Source: Ruminococcaceae bacterium UBA1036
GTDB taxonomy: Bacteria > Bacillota > Clostridia > Oscillospirales > Acutalibacteraceae
DNA length: 64,000 nucleotides
Direction: 5' to 3'
NCBI GenBank assembly: GCA_002316805.1
Contig: DCEF01000020.1
Location: 226,883-290,882 of the forward strand
This document shows, piece by piece, positions 43,941-51,534 of the stretch; within the stretch, counting starts at the first letter, position 1; every line of letters starts with the position of its first letter. The notes beneath the pieces are model-generated. The model saw nothing but the letters and a program-made list of their open reading frames with translations. It made no database searches and had not been told where the DNA came from. Made by a program: the position numbers and the translations under genes.

Positions 43941-44116
43941 GCACCTCTAAAAGAATCATCGCGCATGAATGATTCCGCATAAATGCGCATGGATTTTACA
44001 TCGTCTATTTTATCTGCGTGATTTGCAATAGCTTCACGAACGTACTGGGGAAGCGTCACAAAATACCGTTTTGCATCATTGTCTGCATTAAGCAGGCGGC
44101 TGAGTTTTTCTGTCAT
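43937..44116 (-). CDS. Small protein of unknown function, first of a tandem pair
   Basis: 59 residues from an ATG at 44116 with GGGGTGAT upstream. Core YFVTLPQYVREAI, then VKSMRIYAESF, shares the pattern YF..LP..V...I with M..AE.F with the next gene. Frames extending further upstream lack a ribosome binding site. Function unknown. Confidence 0.75.
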   Translation of the reverse strand: MTEKLSRLLNADNDAKRYFVTLPQYVREAIANHADKIDDVKSMRIYAESFMRDDSFRGA

Positions 44117-44364
44117 GCTCAAATCACCCCGCCTGTAGCTTTTGCAGCGCGAATCACAATTAACCGCCATATTTCCCTGTAAATTTATGGGCGGCCGCTC
44201 CGCTGGCTCTGCAGGCAAGGCAATTTGTAAAATATTCCATATTATGCATTGATAAATCTCTGCTTTGGCGTTAATATAACAATAGGAAAATTGTAACACG
44301 TAAAATGTTAAGCCTGAAAGCCGTACTTAATACGGCGGCTTTCGCATAATAGTGGAGGAAAACA

Positions 44365-44919
44365 GTGAAAAACAAGAACATCATCTTAGGCGTAACCGGC
44401 AGCATTGCCGCTTACAGGGCAGCCGATGTTGCAAACAGCCTTACAAAAGACGGGTATAATGTAAATGTCATAATGACAAAGGGAGCTACTGCCTTTGTTA
44501 CACCGCTTACATTCCAAACGCTCTCAAAAAACCGCGTATGCACTGACGTGTTTGAGCAGGGCAATCCTGCTGAAGTTGCGCACATTGCCATGGCAAAGCG
44601 GGCCGGCCTGCTGCTTATCGCCCCTGCTTCAGCGGACGTCATAGGCAAAATAGCAGGCGGAATTGCCGACGACATGCTCACTTCTGCCGTGCTTGCTGTG
44701 CATGGCATACCGCGCCTCATTGCACCTTCCATGAACACATACATGTACCTTAACCCTGCGGTCCAGGAAAACCTGCGCAGGCTTAAAAAGTACGGATATG
44801 AGATAATCGAGCCGAAAGAAGCACGGCTTGCCTGCGGCGACGTCGGCAAAGGTGCTCTTGCTGATGTAAAAGACATAGTCGCGGCTGCGGAGTCACACAT
44901 CAGTCAGGCGGATTACTGA
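44365..44919 (+). CDS. CoaC-type phosphopantothenoylcysteine decarboxylase (flavoprotein)
   Basis: A 184-residue HFCD-family flavoprotein equal to the amino-terminal half of CoaBC. It has GVTGSIAAYRAADV, active-site His73 (VAHIAMAKR), the PSMNTYMY motif (Asn124) and the substrate-clamp cysteine Cys157 in ACGDVGKGAL. These are the decarboxylase residues of CoaC rather than of UbiX. The CoaB ligase half is absent, so a separate coaB is expected elsewhere. GTG start after GGAGG. Confidence 0.85.
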   Translation: MKNKNIILGVTGSIAAYRAADVANSLTKDGYNVNVIMTKGATAFVTPLTFQTLSKNRVCTDVFEQGNPAEVAHIAMAKRAGLLLIAPASADVIGKIAGGIADDMLTSAVLAVHGIPRLIAPSMNTYMYLNPAVQENLRRLKKYGYEIIEPKEARLACGDVGKGALADVKDIVAAAESHISQADY

Positions 44920-44920
44920 A

Positions 44921-45287
44921 ATGCAGCAAGCATATTTCACCGATATTTGCGGCATATAAGTAGGCCACGCGCAGAATTTCGAGGCCGCAACAGGCTGCAG
45001 GTGGTCCTGTGCAAAAAGGGGACGGTGACCAGCGTGGATGTGCGCGGCGGCTCGCCACAATTTCTCAGGACGGCATCGCCCGGGCTGTAAGGCCCGCCCA
45101 CACGGCCTTTGACGGCGACACTATTTTTTCTATGGCGACCTGCCAGAAAGAAGCTGACCCAAATGCCGTTGGCGCACTCGCCGCAGAAGCCGTTGAAGGC
45201 GCCATGGTCCGTGCCGTAGCACAGGCCAGTTCGCTCTGTGGATTCATCTCATACAGCGATATACTCAAAAAAGCTGCACAGCCATAA
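44921..45287 (+). pseudogene. Remnant of a P1-family peptidase (DmpA/aminopeptidase type)
   Basis: It begins one base after coaC with an ATG and a short frame, TDICGI, interrupted by a stop. VGHAQNFEAATGC follows in the same frame. VVLCKKGTVTSVDVRGG is read in another frame, then SQDGIARAVRPAHTAFDGDT in a third step, running to the normal-looking end. These blocks are the first and last parts of P1 peptidases. The central part, some 200 residues including the autoprocessing site, is missing. One stop, frameshifts and a large deletion mean it is not functional. Confidence 0.8.
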
Positions 45288-45329
45288 ATTCAAGCTATCT
45301 GCACTTTCTTTTAAATATTATTTTCAGCT

Positions 45330-45569
45330 TCAGGTGTTTAGGTCGTCCTTGAATCCGTGGTCAATAAGCCACTTGCGTGAAATTTCCCTGTCACGTTCGG
45401 GGATGTTTTTAATTGCCACTCTGCTCTTGTGCACAGAGCGCCAGAAGTCGAGATCAGAATGCGGATGATAAACGCCGTATTTTCTGCAAAAGGAAAGTAT
45501 CTTATCTTCATCAAGCGAAAGCAGCGCTTTATTTCTTTCCCTGATAAACTTGATATGATCAAATTCCAT
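45330..45569 (-). CDS. Conserved small hypothetical protein
   Basis: 79 residues from an ATG at 45569, eight bases after AAAGGAGA. Begins MEFDHIKFIRERNKALLSLDEDKI. It contains FCRKYGVYHP, then FWRSVHKSRVAIKNIP, and ends SRKWLIDHGF. I recognise the pattern as recurrent in Clostridia but know of no function. Charged and probably soluble. Confidence 0.8.
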   Translation of the reverse strand: MEFDHIKFIRERNKALLSLDEDKILSFCRKYGVYHPHSDLDFWRSVHKSRVAIKNIPERDREISRKWLIDHGFKDDLNT

Positions 45570-45665
45570 ACAGAACGTCTCCTTTCCTGCTAAATAAAGC
45601 ATACCACAATTTCGGCAGAATTGTATCCGTTTCCTGCTTTTTTGGCGCGGTGATTTCGGTGATTC

Positions 45666-45694
45666 TTGAAAATTATTCTTTCACGTCGTAAAAT
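45666..45694 (+). promoter_or_regulatory. Sigma-A promoter of the zinc-ribbon gene
   Basis: TTGAAA, 17-base spacer, TAAAAT, about 30 bases before the ATG. Confidence 0.65.
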
Positions 45695-45725
45695 ATTTAA
45701 AATATAAAGAAGGAGCGAATGTGCG

Positions 45726-45866
45726 ATGTATCAAACCGGTGAAAAGCCCGGCAAGGGCGAGTATCAGTGCTATAACTGCGGAAGCATAATCCGGCTGGAC
45801 GACGATTCGGAGCCGCTTCCAAAATGTTCAAAATGCGGTAGCGAAGAATTTATAAAGCTGAAATAG
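45726..45866 (+). CDS. Zinc-ribbon miniprotein
   Basis: 46 residues beginning MYQTGEKPGKGEYQC. Two knuckles, CYNC and CSKC, about 20 residues apart make a rubredoxin-like zinc ribbon. GAAGGAG ribosome binding site and its own promoter and terminator support a real gene. Function unknown; similar miniproteins are common in Firmicutes. Confidence 0.82.
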   Translation: MYQTGEKPGKGEYQCYNCGSIIRLDDDSEPLPKCSKCGSEEFIKLK

Positions 45867-45898
45867 CCACTGTTTTCAGGCAGGAACAGATAGAATAA

Positions 45899-45932
45899 GC
45901 CGCCTTCCCTTTTAGCAGGGAAGGCGGCTTTC
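45899..45932. terminator. Bidirectional terminator between zinc-ribbon gene and pdxT
   Basis: An 11-base perfect stem (45899-45909 with 45918-45928), loop of eight, TTT on plus. It sits between convergent genes and ends 8 bases before the pdxT stop. Confidence 0.8.
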
Positions 45933-45939
45933 TACTCTG

Positions 45940-46551
45940 TCAGGCACGCCTGCCGCGGCGGTCCGGCTGGTTTTCGCCAATCATATGAAGAAACATCTCA
46001 TGCACTTTTGTGCACCCGGTAAGCTCGGGGTGGAACGCCGTTACAAGAAAATTTTTCTGCCTTGCGGCTACCGCTCTTCCATTTACCCGCGCGAGTATTT
46101 TCACATCATCTGCGGCCTGCCCGATGTATGGGGCCCTAATAAACACCATCGGCACCTTCCCAATGCCTTCAAACACTGCTTCGGTGCTGAAGCTCGCAAG
46201 CTGGCGGCCGTAGGCATTGCGGCGCGCTGAAATATCCATCGCGCCGATATAGACATGGCTGTCATTGATGATCCTTTTTGCAAGGAGTAGCAGCCCTGCG
46301 CATGTGCCGAACATCGGCAGACCTTCCGCCGCAAGGCTGCGCAATGGCAGAAGCATGCCGAAACTGTCAAGCAGTTTCCCCATTGACGTGCTTTCCCCTC
46401 CGGGCAGGATAAGGCCGTCGAATGAGCGGAAAAGGTCGGATTTCTGCCGCACTTCAAAATTCCGCACTCCAAGTGATGACAGCATCCGGCAGTGCTCTTC
46501 AAAAGCTCCCTGAAGTGCAAGCACCCCTATCGTAGCTGCGCTGCCGTTCAT
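45940..46551 (-). CDS. pdxT: PLP synthase glutaminase subunit PdxT
   Basis: Releases ammonia from glutamine for PdxS. A class I glutaminase with catalytic Cys84 in FGTCAGLLLLA and His174/Glu176 in AFHPEL; the GGESTSM oxyanion segment is at 51-57. 203 residues. Its start overlaps the pdxS stop by four bases, so the subunits are made together. Confidence 0.97.
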   Translation of the reverse strand: MNGSAATIGVLALQGAFEEHCRMLSSLGVRNFEVRQKSDLFRSFDGLILPGGESTSMGKLLDSFGMLLPLRSLAAEGLPMFGTCAGLLLLAKRIINDSHVYIGAMDISARRNAYGRQLASFSTEAVFEGIGKVPMVFIRAPYIGQAADDVKILARVNGRAVAARQKNFLVTAFHPELTGCTKVHEMFLHMIGENQPDRRGRRA

Positions 46552-47426
46552 TGCCCGCGCTCCGCCATTCTTGTTTTTATCTCTTCCGCGCTTATGCCTG
46601 CCATGGCCTCTCCGAGGCCTGCCGAGACTGACGCGAGAAGTTCGGCATTATTGTAGTTTGCAACAGCTTTCACGATTGCCGAAGCACGCTTTGCTGGGTT
46701 CTCCGACTTGAAAATTCCGGAACCAACAAATACCCCGTCGGCGCCAAGCTGCATCATAAGGGCAGCATCTGCCGGCGTAGCCACGCCTCCGGCCGCAAAG
46801 TTGACTACAGGAAGCCTGCCGTTCCGGTGTACAAAGCGTATAAGCTCCGCGCTCACGCGAATGTCTTTTGCAGCCTCATACAGTTCGTCTTCCTGCATGC
46901 CCTGCACCCTCCTGATTTCTTCATTCACAGTGCGCAGGTGGTGCACCGCCTGCACAACGTCACCGGTGCCTGCCTCGCCTTTTGTGCGTATCATTGAGGC
47001 GCCTTCTTCAATGCGGCGCAGTGCTTCGCCGAGGTCCCTCGCGCCGCAGACAAACGGCACCTTAAACTTTGTCTTGTCTATATGGTACCTGTCGTCCGCA
47101 GGCGTGAGCACTTCACTTTCATCAATGTAGTCTATGTCTATTGCCTGCAGTACCTGTGCCTCCGCAAAATGGCCAATGCGGCATTTTGCCATTACCGGCA
47201 CTGTTACGGCTTCCTGTATACTGTGTATCATCGCCGGGTCGCTCATGCGCGCAACACCTCCGGCCGCGCGTATATCCGCAGGTATGCGCTCGAGTGCCAT
47301 AACAGCACAGGCTCCGGCCTGCTCCGCTATTTTTGCCTGCTCCGGGGTGGTAACGTCCATTATTACGCCGCCCTTCAGCATTTGGGCAAGGTTTCTGTTC
47401 AGTTCGTTCCTGTCCGCCATAAGCAT
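46548..47426 (-). CDS. pdxS: PLP synthase subunit PdxS
   Basis: Builds pyridoxal 5'-phosphate from ribose 5-phosphate, glyceraldehyde 3-phosphate and ammonia in the DXP-independent pathway. 292-residue TIM barrel with GGVIMDVTTPEQAKIAE, ARMSDP, the lysine of PVMAKCRIGHF, and NFAAGGVATPADAALMMQLGADGVFVGSGIFKSENP (about residues 205-240). First gene of pdxST. Confidence 0.98.
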   Translation of the reverse strand: MLMADRNELNRNLAQMLKGGVIMDVTTPEQAKIAEQAGACAVMALERIPADIRAAGGVARMSDPAMIHSIQEAVTVPVMAKCRIGHFAEAQVLQAIDIDYIDESEVLTPADDRYHIDKTKFKVPFVCGARDLGEALRRIEEGASMIRTKGEAGTGDVVQAVHHLRTVNEEIRRVQGMQEDELYEAAKDIRVSAELIRFVHRNGRLPVVNFAAGGVATPADAALMMQLGADGVFVGSGIFKSENPAKRASAIVKAVANYNNAELLASVSAGLGEAMAGISAEEIKTRMAERGQ

Positions 47427-47547
47427 TCTTCCCTCGGAAAATTATTTACAGCGCTGTATGCAATTAAGTATATCAAAGCCAGTGCACATGAAAAGATACA
47501 AAACATTAAAATTCTTTCAGTACAGTTTAAAAATTACTGCACCATAT

Positions 47548-47576
47548 TTGACACGCTGCATTATAAGTGATAAGTT
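47548..47576 (+). promoter_or_regulatory. Promoter of the thiM riboswitch transcript
   Basis: TTGACA, 17-base spacer, TAAGTT, ending about 20 bases before the riboswitch P1 stem. It overlaps the divergent pdxS promoter. Confidence 0.6.
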
Positions 47577-47587
47577 TATAGTAGCAA
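47560..47587 (-). promoter_or_regulatory. Promoter of pdxST
   Basis: Minus strand TTGCTA (47587-47582), 16-base spacer, TATAAT (47565-47560). The pdxS leader is about 125 nt. It overlaps the opposite thiM promoter almost completely, so polymerases would compete. Confidence 0.6.
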
Positions 47588-47594
47588 AATAAAA

Positions 47595-47682
47595 CTGCGG
47601 GGGGACGGAACCATCTGGTTCCGTTGAGAAGGCAAAACCTGACCCTTGGAACCTGTCAGCTAACACTGGCGTAGGGAAGCAG
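47595..47682 (+). promoter_or_regulatory. TPP (THI-box) riboswitch aptamer
   Basis: P1 closing stem CTGC/GCAG. The conserved GGGG, a GTTGAGAAGG segment (TGAGA box), ACCCTTGGAACCTGTC, and the AACACTGGCGTAGGGAAGC element are in the right order for the thiamine pyrophosphate riboswitch. It precedes thiM and is followed by a terminator, so TPP should switch expression off. Confidence 0.95.
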
Positions 47683-47701
47683 GCCTTTCGGCCAGAACAT
47701 A

Positions 47702-47734
47702 AAAGCTTCCTTCAACACGAAGGAAGCTTTTTTA
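47702..47734 (+). terminator. Riboswitch-controlled terminator
   Basis: A 12-base perfect stem (47702-47713 with 47719-47730), loop of five, T-run. It begins 20 bases after the TPP aptamer and about 90 before thiM, so it is the expression platform. The intervening AGGCCTTTCGGCC can form a small hairpin. Confidence 0.9.
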
Positions 47735-47821
47735 TTCTGCAGCCATATCCGCAGAAAATCCGGTTTTAAAGCAGGCAGAGAGAAATAAAAGATGTTTTAC
47801 CGAAAGGAAGCATGTGCTAAA

Positions 47822-48658
47822 ATGGCCGGCAAAAAAGAAATCCAGGAACAAATAATAAGTACAGTAGAAAAAGTAAAAGAAACAAACCCGTTGGCAGGCT
47901 CTATAACAAACACCGTGACAATCAATTTTGTCGCCAACGCCCAGCTTGCAGTCGGCGGCTCCGCCGCAATGGTCTACCTTCCGGACGAAGGCGAAGGGAT
48001 CGCACAGGCAAGCAAGGCTGTTTACATCAACGTCGGCACGCTTCTTCCTGTTTACGGAGAAACCGTGCCGCGCACCGCAAAATTTCTGCATGAGAGCGGG
48101 AAGCCATGGGTGCTCGACCCCGTCGCAGTTGGGATGGGCAACTTGCGAACAAAGCTCCTAAAACAGATAAAGGAATACAAGCCGTCAATCATACGCGGCA
48201 ATGCTTCGGAAATTATCACGCTTGCCGGGCTGTGGGGGCTGACCGGCAGTGCCGGGCAGCAGCGCGTCCGCGGCGTAGACACCACCGACTCTGTAGAAAG
48301 CGCTAAAGCGGCGGCTACAGCCCTTGCAGGATGGACCGGCGGCGCCGTTGCGGTGTCTGGCAAAACAGACTTCATAACAGATGGGGCGGCCTGTGCGCTT
48401 TCTTACGGCGGCTCACCATACCTGCAGATGATAACCGGTTCAGGCTGTTCTCTCGGCGGTGTTGCTGCAGTCTATGCGTCTTCCGCATCACCGTTCATTG
48501 CAGCGCTCACTGCCACCGCAGTCTTTAATCTCGCGGCGTCACGCGCTGAAAAGAAAGCGAACGGCCCCGGGACTTTTCAGCCGCTGTTCCTCGACGAACT
48601 GCATCTGGCTACGGCAAATGACATTGCCGCAAATAAATTTGAGCTTGAGGAGGCATAA
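47822..48658 (+). CDS. thiM: Hydroxyethylthiazole kinase
   Basis: Salvages the thiazole half of thiamine by phosphorylation. Conserved segments are NPLAGSITNTVTINFVANAQLAVGGSAAM (about residues 24-52), GKPWVLDPVAVG, PSIIRGNASEI and the active-site loop ITGSGCSLGGV with its cysteine. 278 residues from the ATG at 47822 (AAAGGAAG 13 bases upstream). An ATG ten codons earlier is possible but has a poorer site. TPP-riboswitch controlled. No thiE or thiD is adjacent. Confidence 0.94.
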   Translation: MAGKKEIQEQIISTVEKVKETNPLAGSITNTVTINFVANAQLAVGGSAAMVYLPDEGEGIAQASKAVYINVGTLLPVYGETVPRTAKFLHESGKPWVLDPVAVGMGNLRTKLLKQIKEYKPSIIRGNASEIITLAGLWGLTGSAGQQRVRGVDTTDSVESAKAAATALAGWTGGAVAVSGKTDFITDGAACALSYGGSPYLQMITGSGCSLGGVAAVYASSASPFIAALTATAVFNLAASRAEKKANGPGTFQPLFLDELHLATANDIAANKFELEEA

Positions 48659-48661
48659 TTC

Positions 48662-48991
48662 ATGAATACTCTTGTTGCGGTCGCCATCGCGCCCTGCGGC
48701 ACAGGGGAAGAAATGGCGCCGGAAGTTGCAAAAGCAGTAAAGATAATCAGGGACTCAGGCCTTCCAAACCGCACCACTTCCATGTTTACTGAAATAGAAG
48801 GCGAATGGGACGACGTTATGAAGGTTGTAAAAAGCGCAGCTTTTGTGCTTGCGGAAGAGGGCATAAGGACAGAAGTCGTCCTAAAAGCCGATATACGCCC
48901 CGGGTACACAGACATGCTCCACACCAAAGTGGAAAAAGTTAACCGCATACTTGAAAACGGTGGAAAACCTTCCGCAGAAAAGCAGCCATAA
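48662..48991 (+). CDS. Thiamine-binding protein, MTH1187/YkoF-like
   Basis: A 109-residue ferredoxin-like fold protein of the UPF0045 family. It shows VAVAIAPCGTGEEMAPEVAKAVKIIRDSGL (residues 5-34), TEIEGEWDDVMKVV and VLKADIRPG. Members bind thiamine or its HMP part. It lies 3 bases after thiM with GAGGAGG, so it is cotranscribed and TPP-controlled, which supports a thiamine role. Confidence 0.88.
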   Translation: MNTLVAVAIAPCGTGEEMAPEVAKAVKIIRDSGLPNRTTSMFTEIEGEWDDVMKVVKSAAFVLAEEGIRTEVVLKADIRPGYTDMLHTKVEKVNRILENGGKPSAEKQP

Positions 48992-49047
48992 CCATTTCCT
49001 GTTTTCACGGAGGAATTTCGCATTTCAATATAGTTTTTCTCTTTCGC

Positions 49048-49075
49048 TTGACTAATATCAGAAAAGATGTATAAT
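49048..49075 (+). promoter_or_regulatory. Strong sigma-A promoter of the candidate ncRNA
   Basis: TTGACT, 16-base spacer, TATAAT; predicted start about 49082. No protein start follows within 480 bases. Confidence 0.8.
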
Positions 49076-49081
49076 TTTGTT

Positions 49082-49305
49082 GTGAGCACAAAAAAGTGCA
49101 GTGCAGAAACAGGCACTGGAGCTGCCTGTTTCCCGCATACGGAGCCAACTCTCCATACACAGCCAAATAATTGGCACACTGCTTTTCCTATTATACCTTT
49201 TCTTTCTGTTTTTGTACAGAGGAAATGTTATACGGAAATTTAAGCGGCTGAAAGGTTTTGCGCTGTATGTGGGTTAGAATCCATGTACAGTGCTTTTTTG
49301 TGCTT
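49082..49305 (+). ncRNA. Candidate structured non-coding RNA, about 220 nt
   Basis: Starts just after a strong promoter. The ends pair: AGCACAAAAAAG (49085-49096) with CTTTTTTGTGCT (49293-49304), 12 perfect pairs. Inside, GCAGTG/CACTGC (49098-49103, 49177-49182) closes a multiloop with three hairpins: a ten-pair stem 49106-49115/49123-49132, GGAG/CTCC (49141-49154) and GCCAA/TTGGC (49162-49175). A 13-pair hairpin with three G-U pairs (49260-49272/49281-49293) followed by TTTTTT looks like the terminator. No convincing protein frame. I do not recognise a known family; size and paired ends recall 6S-like or other abundant housekeeping RNAs, but sequence marks are lacking. Confidence 0.6.
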
Positions 49306-49437
49306 CGCAGCAGGCGTCCGGCTTCATGGCCAGCTCTCTTATTTTCATATAATTAATTCCTATTTGCAAAATTTTATCTACATATGCTTTAAGCTGGATA
49401 CCTGCTTCATTTTGCGTGAAAAAATGGTTTTTTATAG

Positions 49438-49475
49438 AAAAGCGCCGCTGCTTTTGAAACAGCGGCGCTTTTCTC
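49438..49475. terminator. Strong hairpin terminator upstream of the activase operon
   Basis: A 13-base perfect stem (49438-49450 with 49460-49472), rich in GC, with T-runs at both outer sides. It may stop readthrough from the ncRNA, or act in a long leader of the activase operon, whose start is 100 bases further on. Confidence 0.75.
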
Positions 49476-49570
49476 TGCCCGCCGGAAATCAATGCCATCG
49501 CCTTGTATAAGGCCAGCCTATTTTGTGAATAATGAAATTGGTTCCACATTCGTATAAAAGGCGGGATATT

Positions 49571-50569
49571 ATGGCCGGATATTTTTTAGGCATTGATGTT
49601 GGTTCCGTAAGCACAGACCTTGTTATAATGGACGGAAACGGCAAAATAACAGCAAAGCAGTACCTGCGCACTCAGGGCGCACCTATCCGCACGCTTACAG
49701 AGGGGCTTAAAATTTTTCAGAAAGAATTTGCAGGCATACCCATTTCAGGCGTCGGCACCACAGGCAGCGGCCGCCAACTTGCCGGAGTCGTAGTCGGGGC
49801 AGACATAGTCAAAAATGAGATCACCGCCCATGCCGTTGCCTCAAAAAAGATCATGCCTGACGTGCACACAATACTCGAAATAGGCGGCCAAGACTCAAAA
49901 ATAATATTTCTGAAAGACGGCATAGTCATAGACTTTGCCATGAACACCGTATGCGCCGCCGGCACCGGCTCTTTTCTTGACAGGCAGGCGGAGCGCCTCG
50001 GCATACCTATAGAGCATTTCGGCGAATACGCCCTGCGCTCCGAAAATCCTACACGCATTGCGGGGCGGTGTGCTGTGTTTGCCGAGTCAGACATGATACA
50101 CAAGCAGCAGATGGGGTACAGGACGGAAGACATAATCGCCGGCCTCTGCGAAGCGCTCGTGAGGAACTATCTCGGCAACCTCGCAAAAGGGAAAGATATA
50201 CACAGCCCGGTAATGTTTCAGGGCGGCGTCGCTGCAAATGTCGGCATAGCAGCTGCCTTTGAAAAGGCTCTTGGCACAAAGGTGACAATCCCCCCGTACT
50301 ATGACGTTATGGGCGCATACGGCGCCGCTCTTCTCGCGCGCTGGAACTATAAAAAGGCAGGCCTACCGTCGCGCTTCTACGGCTTTGAAAATGCATACAG
50401 CACTTTCGAAACGCGGAGCATTGAGTGCAACGGGTGCGGGAACCGCTGTGAAGTTATAGAGGTCAAAAGCAACGGCAGCGTAATTGCCCGCTGGGGCGAC
50501 CGCTGCGGCAGATGGAGCAGCAACGGCGCCGCCAGGCCGGCCTCTGTAAAAGAAGGCACTGCGTCATGA
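49571..50569 (+). CDS. 2-hydroxyacyl-CoA dehydratase-type activase (BadF/BadG/HgdC ATPase)
   Basis: An ASKHA-fold ATPase that in relatives injects an electron into a dehydratase. FLGIDVGSVSTD binds phosphate. Cys128 (NTVCAAGTGSFLD) and Cys167 (GRCAVFAESD) match the cysteines that bridge a 4Fe-4S cluster between two subunits. The helix-cluster-helix region and the GGVAANVG adenosine motif are present. Unlike HgdC it has a cysteine-rich tail (CNGCGNRC and later DRCG). 332 residues; first of three overlapping genes. Confidence 0.9.
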   Translation: MAGYFLGIDVGSVSTDLVIMDGNGKITAKQYLRTQGAPIRTLTEGLKIFQKEFAGIPISGVGTTGSGRQLAGVVVGADIVKNEITAHAVASKKIMPDVHTILEIGGQDSKIIFLKDGIVIDFAMNTVCAAGTGSFLDRQAERLGIPIEHFGEYALRSENPTRIAGRCAVFAESDMIHKQQMGYRTEDIIAGLCEALVRNYLGNLAKGKDIHSPVMFQGGVAANVGIAAAFEKALGTKVTIPPYYDVMGAYGAALLARWNYKKAGLPSRFYGFENAYSTFETRSIECNGCGNRCEVIEVKSNGSVIARWGDRCGRWSSNGAARPASVKEGTAS

Positions 50570-51534
50570 GGTCCGATACAGACGTAACAAAGCCCCTTGA
50601 AACCGTAACAGTCGGCATACCCGAAGGGCTGATGTTCTTTGAACAGAAAACGCTGTGGAAAAACTTTTTCGAGCGCCTCGGCTGCCGCGTCATATGTTCC
50701 GGCTGCACGACGCGCGATATCTTAAACTCCGGCATAAGCCTGTGCTGCAATGAAACCTGCCTCCCCGTGAAAGCGTTCGCAGGCCATGCGTTAAGTCTAT
50801 GCGGCAAGGCAGATTATATTTTCATACCGCGCTGCGCAAGCGTATGCCCGCATGAAAAATCATGCCCCAAGTTCTGCGGCCTGCCTGATGAAATGCGCAT
50901 AAGCCTTAAAGGCAGGGCAGACATCATTTCCGCCGATATTGATTATAACAGGAATCCGCAGAAAACCAGGAAAAGCCTTGCTTCCCTTTCCGGCAGGCTC
51001 GGCATTCCATGCAAAGCGGCGGAGCTCGTTTTCAACGGGTGCGTAAAGCCTGGGCTCACGGCCGATATATCCCCCAACGCTTCAGGTTCAATGCGCCTCG
51101 GCGTGCCTGTGGTAGCCGTCCTCGGCCACCCGTATATTATCTTCGACAGCCTCCTCAGCATGGGACTTATAGACAAGCTTAGAAATGCAGGCTACTGTGT
51201 GCTCACGCCATACGACGTAAGACGCTCTGTGCGAAGGAAATACGCCGGCAGGTTCCTGAGCACAAGCTTTTTTGAAACCGGCCTCGACATTGTAGGCGGC
51301 GCAAAGGCGCTCTATGGGCTGCCGCAGCTTGCCGGCATGGTCTACATCTCCCCGTTTTCCTGCGGCGTAGATTCTGTCGTTATGGAGCTTACGGAGCGCA
51401 TCATCATGCGCGGGCCTCGCCATATACCGTTTTTGAAGCTGACCGTAGATGAACATTCCGGTGAAGCCGGATTTAACACGCGTATCGAAGCGTTCCTCGA
51501 CATGATTTCCGGCGCAAGGAGGGAGAGCGTATGA
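50566..51534 (+). CDS. Activase-associated CoA dehydratase-like protein (COG3580/DUF2229 type)
   Basis: 322 residues; the ATG overlaps the activase stop (ATGA). Cysteine-rich amino half: CSGCTTRDIL, SLCCNETCLPVKAF, PRCASVCPHEKSCPKFCG, suited to iron-sulfur binding as in 2-hydroxyglutaryl-CoA dehydratase relatives. Later VAVLGHPYIIFD and YISPFSCGVDSVV. In many Clostridia the same three parts form one large fused protein. The reaction is unknown. Confidence 0.8.
   Translation: MRSDTDVTKPLETVTVGIPEGLMFFEQKTLWKNFFERLGCRVICSGCTTRDILNSGISLCCNETCLPVKAFAGHALSLCGKADYIFIPRCASVCPHEKSCPKFCGLPDEMRISLKGRADIISADIDYNRNPQKTRKSLASLSGRLGIPCKAAELVFNGCVKPGLTADISPNASGSMRLGVPVVAVLGHPYIIFDSLLSMGLIDKLRNAGYCVLTPYDVRRSVRRKYAGRFLSTSFFETGLDIVGGAKALYGLPQLAGMVYISPFSCGVDSVVMELTERIIMRGPRHIPFLKLTVDEHSGEAGFNTRIEAFLDMISGARRESV

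Noticed and set aside
45009..45287. 92-codon open frame read as an intact hypothetical protein
   Set aside because: Its sequence is the tail of a P1 peptidase joined to out-of-frame remains; better explained as a pseudogene.
49274..49348. A 24-codon minus-strand frame MKIRELAMKPDACC... with AGGAA upstream
   Set aside because: It overlaps the 3' hairpin of the candidate structured RNA, is short, and has no promoter or homologue I recognise.
49438..49475. The GC hairpin as a CRISPR-like or mobile element end
   Set aside because: No second copy or target duplication; T-runs on both sides fit a terminator.
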